Shown piece after piece: positions 6,820 through 12,999 of a stretch of 15,254 nt of DNA. A program made the translations under genes and the position numbers. Within the stretch, counting starts at the first letter, position 1, and each line of letters starts with the position of its first letter. Source of the DNA: DAOQAU01 sp035354275 (lineage in GTDB: Bacteria; Cyanobacteriota; Vampirovibrionia; Gastranaerophilales; Gastranaerophilaceae); contig DAOQAU010000041.1 of assembly GCA_035354275.1 (NCBI GenBank), forward strand, positions 1 through 15,254, read 5' to 3'. The notes beneath the pieces are model-generated. The model saw only the letters and a program-made list of their open reading frames with translations, was not told the origin of the DNA and made no database searches.

Positions 6820-6988
6820 TAGTAAATAGTAAATGGTAAACAGAAGGCAAGAGGCGAAGACGCGTAGAGGCGTAGCAGATAATTCACGCATCCACGCATC
6901 TACACATCTACACATCTTATCTTCTTATAACCTATCGACTTATCGACTATTCAACTAAAATAGCCCTGCACCCTTTCAGCCTTTCAGC
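6814..6988. repeat. Composite heptad-octad repeat island A
   Basis: This fills much of the 418-base gap between the divergent genes pepA and rny. AGTAAAT occurs at 6814, 6821 and 6828, then GGTAAAC at 6835, continuing as decaying purine-rich heptads to about 6880. From 6885 the period becomes exactly 8: CACGCATC at 6885 and 6893, TACACATC at 6901 and 6909, TATCGACT at 6933 and 6941, ATTCAACT at 6949, CTTTCAGC at 6973 and 6981. Thirteen octads stay in register. The left arm is purine-rich and the right arm pyrimidine-rich, so the two face each other. The rest of the gap, 6989-7178, holds the rny leader and no gene. Confidence 0.85.
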
Positions 6989-7107
6989 TAAACATTTTGT
7001 AACACCCCTGTACAAATGACCAAAAATATGTTAGCATTGTTTCAGATGTAGTAGGATAAATTTTTGGAAATATATGCAATAAATTACAGTTAAAAATATA
7101 ACTTTAA

Positions 7108-7132
7108 GCTCGATTTGGTAATGAAATCGGGC
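7108..7132 (+). other. Hairpin in the rny leader
   Basis: GCTCGATTT (7108-7116) pairs with AAATCGGGC (7124-7132) over 9 bp with one G-U pair and a 7-nt loop. It lies 46 bases before the rny ATG. No U-tract follows, so it is not a terminator. It could stabilise the leader or serve as a self-cleavage or autoregulatory site for RNase Y, which is speculative. Confidence 0.4.
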
Positions 7133-7178
7133 ATTGCGTGTATAAAAAAAATAGAAATGAACGAGGTATTGAATTGCT

Positions 7179-8699
7179 ATGAGTTTATTATTAACTTTAA
7201 CAATCGTTCTTGTTATTGCTTTTTCTGCTGTTATCGTTGTTCAACAAAATAAATTCAAAATGCTCTCCCGCCAATCAGGAAAAACTCTGGCGGACTTTAG
7301 CGAAAGAGAAGATATTTTGAAGAAAGAAGCGATTATTGCCGCAAAAGAAGCTATTCAAGAAGAAAGAGAGAAACTTAACGAGGAAATCAGAGAACGCCGC
7401 CAGGAGATTTCCAGGATAGAAACAAAATTGGCGCAAAAAGAAGACACACTTGAGACAAAAACTCAGGAAGTAACAGAAAAAGAATCACAGTTACAAAGAA
7501 AAAAAGAAGAGCTTCTTGAAAAAGAAGATTATCTTGCAGAGTTGGTTCAAAAACAAACCTCCGAATTGGAGCGGATTTCTGGAATGTCTGCCGAAGATGC
7601 TAAAAACATGTTATTTGAACAATTAAAGCATGATTTGGCACAAGAACAAATGCAGTTAATCAGAGAAAACGAAGCAAAAATAAAAGAAAACGCTCTTGAA
7701 AAATCAAAAGAAATCTTAACCACAACAATGCAACGCTGCATGATAGATACCACAGTTGAATCAACAGTTTCTGTTGTTGCACTTCCAAGTGACGAAATGA
7801 AAGGTCGCATAATCGGCCGCGAAGGAAGAAATATCAGAACTCTTGAAACGCTTACCGGAGTTGACTTAATAATTGATGATACGCCCGAAGCTGTTGTTCT
7901 TTCAAGTTTTGATCCTGTCAGAAGAGAAATCGCAAAACTTGCTTTGGAAAAACTTATCGCTGACGGAAGGATTCACCCTGTCAGAATCGAAGAAATGGTT
8001 GAAAAAGCAAAAGAAGAAATCGATAAAAAAATTCTTGAAGAAGGCGAAAATGCAGCCATGGATATGGGCATTATGGGACTTAACAAAGAATTGATAAGGA
8101 CTTTGGGAAGACTTTATTACAGAACAAGTTACGGTCAAAATGTTCTTAAGCACTCGCTTGAAGTAGGTCATATCGCAGGAATGCTCGCAGCTGAAATCGG
8201 TGCAAATGTTTATGTGGCAAAACGTGCAGGACTTTTGCACGATATCGGGAAAGCCGTTGACCAAACTCAAGAAGGTACACATATTCAACTGGGCGTCGAG
8301 CTTGCAAGAAAATTCGGTGAAAAAGAAGAAATAATTCACGCCATTGAGGCCCACCACGATGATGTTACGGCAAATACAATCGAAGCGGTTCTGGTTAAAC
8401 TTGCAGACGCAATTTCTGCAGGACGCCCCGGCGCAAGACGCGATACTTTAGAAATTTATATTAAACGTCTTGAAAAAATAGAAGAAATCGTAAAAAGCTA
8501 TGAAGGTATCAAACAGTCCTTTGCCGTTCAGGCAGGGCGCGAAGTAAGAGTAATCGTACAAGCAGAACAGTTTGACGATCTTGCTTCACAAAAACTCGCA
8601 AGAGATGTTGCCCAAAGAATCGAAAACGAACTTGATTATCCCGGACAAATAAGAGTTACGGTGGTAAGAGAATTCAGGGCAACGGAAATAGCCAAATAA
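7179..8699 (+). CDS. rny: Ribonuclease Y
   Basis: A membrane-anchored endoribonuclease that starts mRNA decay, 506 aa, typical length. An N-terminal membrane helix (about residues 2-22) leads into a long charged coiled coil (about 40-180). A KH RNA-binding domain follows, with GRIIGREGRN at 209-218. The HD catalytic domain has the metal-binding H354-D355 in LLHDIGKA plus H392-H393 in EAHHDD. The ATG at 7179 is kept because it gives the membrane helix at the extreme N-terminus. GAGG lies 12 bases upstream, a long spacing. It is the first gene of a plus-strand block with ymdB and a PHP phosphoesterase, and the rny-ymdB neighbourhood is conserved in Firmicutes. The stop codon TAA is the base of a palindromic repeat hairpin. 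Confidence 0.97.
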   Translation: MSLLLTLTIVLVIAFSAVIVVQQNKFKMLSRQSGKTLADFSEREDILKKEAIIAAKEAIQEEREKLNEEIRERRQEISRIETKLAQKEDTLETKTQEVTEKESQLQRKKEELLEKEDYLAELVQKQTSELERISGMSAEDAKNMLFEQLKHDLAQEQMQLIRENEAKIKENALEKSKEILTTTMQRCMIDTTVESTVSVVALPSDEMKGRIIGREGRNIRTLETLTGVDLIIDDTPEAVVLSSFDPVRREIAKLALEKLIADGRIHPVRIEEMVEKAKEEIDKKILEEGENAAMDMGIMGLNKELIRTLGRLYYRTSYGQNVLKHSLEVGHIAGMLAAEIGANVYVAKRAGLLHDIGKAVDQTQEGTHIQLGVELARKFGEKEEIIHAIEAHHDDVTANTIEAVLVKLADAISAGRPGARRDTLEIYIKRLEKIEEIVKSYEGIKQSFAVQAGREVRVIVQAEQFDDLASQKLARDVAQRIENELDYPGQIRVTVVREFRATEIAK

Positions 8700-8760
8700 G
8701 GCAGTTCTAGGCAAGCGAAGCGAGCCGTAGAAATGCCTTATCCCGAACTTGTTTCGGGAT
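8697..8760 (+). repeat. Two palindromic repeats at the rny 3' end
   Basis: The first hairpin pairs TAAGGCA (8697-8703, beginning with the rny stop codon) with TGCCTTA (8734-8740). Inner pairings are TTCTA/TAGAA and GGC/GCC. The second pairs ATCCCGAA (8740-8747) with TTCGGGAT (8753-8760) over a 5-nt loop. The second resembles short dispersed palindromes (ATCCCGAACTTGTTTCGGGAT type) that I recognise from memory in unrelated bacterial genomes. Neither is followed by a U-tract. Confidence 0.75.
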
Positions 8761-8769
8761 CTATAGAGT

Positions 8770-8829
8770 GGGGGTTATGAAAAATAATACCCCTCACCCC
8801 AACCCTCTCCCGCAAGGGGAGAGGGGGAG
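8770..8829 (+). repeat. REP-like palindrome upstream of ymdB, containing its RBS
   Basis: GGGG..TTAT near 8770-8777 can pair imperfectly with ATAATACCCC ending near 8793. The main hairpin is CCCTCTCCC (8803-8811) with GGGAGAGGG (8817-8825), preceded by CCCTCACCCCAA. This CCTCACCCC-AACCCTCTCCC pattern is a repeat type seen in many bacterial genomes (from memory). Its 3' end, GGGGGAG up to 8829, lies 8 bases before the ymdB ATG and is the only evident Shine-Dalgarno. Confidence 0.75.
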
Positions 8830-8837
8830 TTAAAAAA

Positions 8838-9656
8838 ATGTCAACCCAACTAAAAATAATATTTTTCGGTGATATCGTCGGAAAACTCGGCAGGAAAGCT
8901 GTCGGGGATTATTTGGCAGAACTTAAAGGAAAAGGTGATGCTCCGGATTTTTGTATTGCAAATGCCGAAAACGCTTCGCACGGCTTCGGGCTAATCGAAA
9001 AAAATTATAACGAACTGGTCGGCTACGGTATAGATTGTCTGACCTCGGGCAATCATATCTGGGATAAAAAAGATATTTTTGATTACATAAAAAGGGCTGA
9101 TAAACTTATAAGACCTTTGAATTACCCGCCGAAAACAAAAGGAGTCGGCTCTAAAATTTTTGAAATCGGAAAAACAAAAATTGCTGTGATTAATCTTCTT
9201 GGCAGAGTTTTTATGCCGCCGATTGATTCGCCCTGGGAGATTGTGAAAAAAGAAATTAAAAAACTCAAAAAAATAACCCCTATAATTTTAATTGATTTTC
9301 ATGCTGAAGCCACCGCAGAAAAAATTTGCTTTGCAAGATTTTGCGCAGATTTAAACGTAAGTGCGGTTTTTGGCACGCACACTCATGTTCAGACTGCAGA
9401 TGAAAAAATTATCAACAATATGGCATATATAACAGATGCCGGTTTTTGCGGGGTTACCGAAAGTGTTATAGGTATGGAGATAGAAACTTCCTTAAAACGC
9501 TTAACGACCTGCCTGCCTGAAAGATACGAAATTCCCAAAGGAAAAATTGTTCAAATAAACGCGGTTGAAGTTTTAATCGACAAAAAAAGCGGCAAAGCTC
9601 TTGATATAAAAAGAATTTCGTTTGAGAAAGATTATACGCTCGGAGGTGAAAAGTGA
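8838..9656 (+). CDS. ymdB: YmdB-family (TIGR00282) metallophosphoesterase
   Basis: A 272-aa calcineurin-like phosphoesterase of the YmdB/TIGR00282 type. Bacillus YmdB hydrolyses 2',3'-cyclic nucleotides and affects RNA levels and biofilm formation. Metal-binding candidates are D12 (FFGDIVGK), E44-N45 (NAENASHG), N72-H73 (SGNH), H155 (DFHAE) and H181/H183 (GTHTHVQTAD). All are present, so the enzyme should be active. Full family length. The ribosome binding site is donated by a palindromic repeat directly upstream. The stop overlaps the start of the next gene by 4 bases (GTGA). Its position behind rny supports a role linked to RNA turnover. Confidence 0.94.
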   Translation: MSTQLKIIFFGDIVGKLGRKAVGDYLAELKGKGDAPDFCIANAENASHGFGLIEKNYNELVGYGIDCLTSGNHIWDKKDIFDYIKRADKLIRPLNYPPKTKGVGSKIFEIGKTKIAVINLLGRVFMPPIDSPWEIVKKEIKKLKKITPIILIDFHAEATAEKICFARFCADLNVSAVFGTHTHVQTADEKIINNMAYITDAGFCGVTESVIGMEIETSLKRLTTCLPERYEIPKGKIVQINAVEVLIDKKSGKALDIKRISFEKDYTLGGEK

Positions 9657-10507
9657 AGTCGGATTTACACATTCACACAAATTATTCTGACGGGGTTTTT
9701 AAGCCCGAGCAAATTGTTGATTCAGCAATTGAAACAGGCTTAGACGTTATTGCGCTTACCGACCACGACAATGTTTTATCCTGGCAGGTAGCGCAGGATT
9801 ATTTAAAAACACTGCATACAAAATCTTTGGAAATTATTCGCGGAGTTGAGATAAACACACTTTATAATAATTATGAAATCCATATTTTAGGATATTTCAT
9901 GGATGTCGAAAATGCCGATTTCAAAAACCTGATAAAAATCCAACAACAAGCTCGGATTAAACAGACAAAAGAAATTGTTACATTGTTAAATAAAAAAGAA
10001 AGCATAAGAATAACCCTTGAAGACATAACAAATCAAGTAGCACAAGGCGGAAGTGTCGGAAGACCGCACATTGCAAAAGCAATTACGTCAGCCGGCGGAA
10101 CAACAAGTGTAATTGAAGCTTATGCAAAATACATAAACGACAAGTCTCCGGTTTACGTTCAAAGAAAAACCGTAACCCCTCATGATGCTGTTGAAGTTAT
10201 TTATGATGCAGGAGGGATTCCTGTTCTTGCACACCCTCACGACTTAGATATAGCAGAAAGCCTTGTCAAAGAACTTATGCATTACGGACTTAGGGGTATT
10301 GAAGCTTATCACAGAAAGCATTCACCTGCGATTGTCGAATATTTTTCTTCAATGGCTGAAGAATTAGGGCTTATCGTAACAGGCGGTTCCGATTTTCACG
10401 CGCCCAACGTTATGAACGGTCAAATAATTTTGGGGAAAAATTTTGTTCCGGAGTGGGTTTATGATAAACTGTTGGCAGAGAAAAAACATTTGGACTTGGC
10501 AAGATAA
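9653..10507 (+). CDS. PHP-domain phosphoesterase (TrpH/RNase AM-like)
   Basis: A 284-aa PHP-superfamily metal-dependent phosphoesterase. Metal ligands are visible: H6 and H8 (LHIHTNYSDG), D13, D37-H38 (ALTDHDN), E66 (GVEIN), H77 (EIHILGY), H194/H196 (AHPHD) and D247/H249 (GGSDFHAPN). Family members of this type (E. coli YciV/TrpH) dephosphorylate 3',5'-bisphosphate nucleotides and act as 5'-3' exonucleases on short RNAs. The same activity is plausible here and would fit a block with RNase Y and YmdB. The start is GTG at 9653, overlapping the ymdB stop by 4 bases, with GGAGG 6 bases upstream, so translation is probably coupled. The next gene begins 12 bases after the stop. Confidence 0.93.
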   Translation: MKSDLHIHTNYSDGVFKPEQIVDSAIETGLDVIALTDHDNVLSWQVAQDYLKTLHTKSLEIIRGVEINTLYNNYEIHILGYFMDVENADFKNLIKIQQQARIKQTKEIVTLLNKKESIRITLEDITNQVAQGGSVGRPHIAKAITSAGGTTSVIEAYAKYINDKSPVYVQRKTVTPHDAVEVIYDAGGIPVLAHPHDLDIAESLVKELMHYGLRGIEAYHRKHSPAIVEYFSSMAEELGLIVTGGSDFHAPNVMNGQIILGKNFVPEWVYDKLLAEKKHLDLAR

Positions 10508-10519
10508 AACGGAGTTTTT

Positions 10520-11155
10520 ATGAATAAAAACGGATTTACGATTATTGAAGTGGTTATCGTTTTTTTGCTTATTTTAGGGGTAACTTTTTTTGTTTTGCCT
10601 TTAAGCTTAAACAATACAAAACAAGCTCAATTCATTTCAAAATGGGTTAATACATATTCGGGCTTAGAATACGTTTTTTCTTCAATAAAAGCACAAAACG
10701 GATTTGATTTAGGAAAAAAATTTAAGCATGCAAAAAACAACGATTATAAAACAGCGGTTATGCTGGATATAATAAAACCTTATCTGAGGTTCAAATCGGG
10801 AGTCCCGAGTTCTGAATATAAACCTTTATACATGAATAAAAAAACAGTAATTCAAGGTGACCGATACTATTTTGATAACCTTTATTTTTGGGATGATGAT
10901 AAAATTTTCGGGCTTAAATGGATATCCGATAATTGCAAAGAAAATGATGTTTGTGCATCAATGCTTGTTGATATAAATGGAATAACCCTTCCAAACACTT
11001 GGGGGAAAGATATTTTCGGGGTAAATATTTTCAGTGATAAGCTTGAGCCTATGGGAAAAAACATTGAAAGAAACGTTTTAAAAAATGATTGTTCCCCGTT
11101 CGGATTCGGAGTTTATTGTTCTTATTACTACTTGATTGGAGGAGAATTTGACTAA
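10520..11155 (+). CDS. Type IV pilin-like / type II secretion pseudopilin
   Basis: A 211-aa protein with a class III prepilin signal. The short leader MNKNG is followed by FTIIEVV, giving cleavage after G5 by a prepilin peptidase and E5 of the mature protein (E10 here). The N-terminal hydrophobic helix runs to about residue 28. The C-terminal globular part has four cysteines (C140, C146, C191, C200), possibly two disulfides. The segment DINGITLPNTWGKDIFG (151-167) recalls the conserved core of many Melainabacteria pseudopilins (from memory). The start ATG is preceded by GGAG at 5 bases. No other pilus or secretion gene is nearby. It sits between the PHP gene and a LOG gene, with an 8-base overlap to the latter. 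It is probably a minor pilin. Confidence 0.88.
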   Translation: MNKNGFTIIEVVIVFLLILGVTFFVLPLSLNNTKQAQFISKWVNTYSGLEYVFSSIKAQNGFDLGKKFKHAKNNDYKTAVMLDIIKPYLRFKSGVPSSEYKPLYMNKKTVIQGDRYYFDNLYFWDDDKIFGLKWISDNCKENDVCASMLVDINGITLPNTWGKDIFGVNIFSDKLEPMGKNIERNVLKNDCSPFGFGVYCSYYYLIGGEFD

Positions 11156-11768
11156 CGGCAAAAAAGATTATAAAGCAATAAAAAATGTCTGTGTATTTTC
11201 TTCGGCAAGTAACCATTTAGATAAAATATATTATGAAACAGCCAAAGAGCTTGGGGTTTTAATGGCGCAAGCAGGTTTTAATCTTGTCTATGGCGGTGGA
11301 ACTTTAGGTACAATGGGGGTTAACGCCAAGGCTATAAAAGAATTCGGAGGAGCGGTTTATGGCGTTTTGCCCGAAAAGCTTTATAATATCGGAGTCGGAA
11401 ATGCCGATTGCGATGAACTTTTTGTCACCGAATGTATGCGGACAAGAAAAGATAAACTGGATAAAATTTCCGATGCTGTAATCGCTTTGCCCGGAGGCTT
11501 CGGGACTTTGGAAGAATTAACCGAAATGATTGTCCAAAAGCAGCTTGGTTACAACCAAAAAGCAATAGTGATTTTAAACACAAACGGATTTTACGACAAT
11601 CTGCTCAATTTTTTTAACGATATAATCAAACAAAATTTTGTTCATGCGCTCATGGAAGATTTGTATTATGTTGCAAAAACCCCGAAAGAAGCGATTGATT
11701 ATTTAAAAAACTTCAAACCCACAGACGAAAATATTCTTAAAAAGCTTGAATTGGCGGCAAAGTCTTAG
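11148..11768 (+). CDS. LOG-family protein (TIGR00730)
   Basis: A Rossmann-fold 'lysine decarboxylase-like' protein of the LOG family, 206 aa. It shows the nucleotide-binding LVYGGGTLGTMG (47-57), MRTRK (97-101) and the catalytic PGGFGTLEE (115-123). Characterised members cleave the N-glycosidic bond of nucleoside 5'-monophosphates (AMP or cytokinin ribotides). The true substrate here is unknown. I chose the TTG at 11148 because GGAGGAG ends 3 bases before it. A TTG at 11136 would place that ribosome binding site inside the coding region. It overlaps the pseudopilin stop by 8 bases, so translation is likely coupled. The stop codon TAG lies inside the first heptad of repeat island B. Confidence 0.92.
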   Translation: MTNGKKDYKAIKNVCVFSSASNHLDKIYYETAKELGVLMAQAGFNLVYGGGTLGTMGVNAKAIKEFGGAVYGVLPEKLYNIGVGNADCDELFVTECMRTRKDKLDKISDAVIALPGGFGTLEELTEMIVQKQLGYNQKAIVILNTNGFYDNLLNFFNDIIKQNFVHALMEDLYYVAKTPKEAIDYLKNFKPTDENILKKLELAAKS

Positions 11769-11954
11769 TAAACAGTAAATAGTAAATGGTAAATAGTAAA
11801 TAGAAGGTAGGAAGGCAGGTTATTAAATATTCTTAGTCACCTAGTCACTCAGTCACTTTTATAAACTTTTCACCTGTTCAGCCTTTCAGCTATTCACCTA
11901 AAATAACCTTTCAGCCATTCACCCGTTCATCCGTTAAACCTTTTTGACTGTTCG
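11767..11954. repeat. Composite heptad-octad repeat island B
   Basis: This occupies the entire gap between two convergent stop codons. Heptads run AGTAAAC (11767), AGTAAAT (11774, 11781), GGTAAAT (11788), AGTAAAT (11795), AGAAGGT (11802) and AGGAAGG (11809). Octads then run from 11834: TAGTCACC, TAGTCACT, CAGTCACT, later CTGTTCAG (11874), CCTTTCAG (11882), CTATTCAC (11890), CCTTTCAG (11907), CCATTCAC (11915), CCGTTCAT (11923) and ACTGTTCG (11947), with one single-base slip at 11906. Read on the minus strand the octads become GTGAATAG or CTGAAAGG, close relatives of the GTAAATA heptad. The arms therefore face each other. No conventional terminator hairpin is seen in this gap. Confidence 0.88.
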
Positions 11955-12947
11955 TTACTCATTTGCGCCAAGATACGATTGCGGGTAGCTGTAATCTTCC
12001 TTAAAACCGGCGTGCCTGTACATCTTAAGTGCCTGATAATTGTTTGTTTCTGTGCAAGTATTGACTTCTGAGAATTCTCTTTCGCCGGTTTTGTTTGAGT
12101 GCAAAAGTGTTTTAATCGTTTTTTTGAGCAAATGTTTTGATAAGCCCTTGCCTCTGTGTTCTTTTTCTATTGCAACAATAGGAATATTGGCGATTTTGCC
12201 GCCTGTAACGTTTGCAAAACAAAAGCCGCAGGGCTGGTTTTTATAAGTCAAAACGCTTGTCGCCATCGGTAAAAATTCGCCGTAAACGCTGTTTACTATT
12301 TTTTCTAAAATATCTTCTGTTCCGTCAATTGACTTAAATCTTGGATCAAAAAGCGCGTCTGCAGTGTTTTCAAAAGCTGCTTGGACTATTTTTACTGCAT
12401 CATGGAAATATCCGCTCAGCCAAGTTTTAATCTCATAACCTTCTTCCAACTCCGAAAGTTCCATATTATTTAATATAGCCTCTGAATTCGAGTTTTGGAA
12501 CATAAACCTTAAGACCGCAAGTCCGACAAACTTAAATCCGTAATTGGACAGATATTCTACAAAATCACCCTGAGAGCCCAGCATCGGGTAGCAAACCACC
12601 TGTTTTGTTCTTTCTTCTTGAGTTTCTTCAAGAAATTTTTCTACCAAAACTTTGCGTTTTTCGGTTAAATCTTCTTCGCCAAGACAGTGAATAACATTCA
12701 ATTCAATGGCTTCTGAAATCATTGTCGTATAGACCAAAAAAGCGGTAGGAATTTGATTTTCGAGCAAAACAATACACTTTATAAGCTCTTTTTCTACAGC
12801 TTCGACAAAACCTTCATAACTCAAAGGTTCAAGTTCAAACTTGTAATTTTCAACCGCAACGGCGCGAAAATCGCTATAGACTCCTGCAAATATTTTATAT
12901 AAATCTTTTGTAAGTGCTCGTGTTTCGTAAACCGTGTTTAAAGTCAT
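11955..12947 (-). CDS. Tandem-GNAT N-acetyltransferase
   Basis: A 330-aa protein. The C-terminal GNAT domain (about 170-330) has acetyl-CoA motif A, VAIEKEHRGKGLSKHLL (258-274), with the pyrophosphate-binding RGKG loop, and the motif B region NNYQALKMYRHAGFK (302-316). The N-terminal half (about 1-150) looks like a second, degenerate GNAT fold lacking that loop, ending in YGFKFVGLAVLRF. This resembles tandem acetyltransferases such as mycothiol synthase-like proteins. The substrate is unknown. The start ATG at 12947 is chosen because AAAGGA lies 7 bases upstream; a TTG at 12986 has a purine-rich site too close to be used. It lies 52 bases after ribBA on the same strand and is probably cotranscribed. 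Its stop codon abuts repeat island B. Confidence 0.85.
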   Translation of the reverse strand: MTLNTVYETRALTKDLYKIFAGVYSDFRAVAVENYKFELEPLSYEGFVEAVEKELIKCIVLLENQIPTAFLVYTTMISEAIELNVIHCLGEEDLTEKRKVLVEKFLEETQEERTKQVVCYPMLGSQGDFVEYLSNYGFKFVGLAVLRFMFQNSNSEAILNNMELSELEEGYEIKTWLSGYFHDAVKIVQAAFENTADALFDPRFKSIDGTEDILEKIVNSVYGEFLPMATSVLTYKNQPCGFCFANVTGGKIANIPIVAIEKEHRGKGLSKHLLKKTIKTLLHSNKTGEREFSEVNTCTETNNYQALKMYRHAGFKEDYSYPQSYLGANE

Positions 12948-12999
12948 TTTTTCATCCTTTAAATTATTATTCGGATTTTTATTCAAATCCTTTTGAGAA

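Noticed and set aside
6814..6988. CRISPR array
   Set aside because: The repeating units are only 7-8 bp and directly abut each other, with no spacers. No cas gene is present.
8740..8829. Intrinsic terminator between rny and ymdB
   Set aside because: The hairpins lack following U-tracts, and ymdB has no separate promoter that I can see.
12948..12986. Longer GNAT protein start at TTG 12986
   Set aside because: The purine-rich site is only 1-2 bases from that TTG, whereas the ATG at 12947 has AAAGGA 7 bases upstream.
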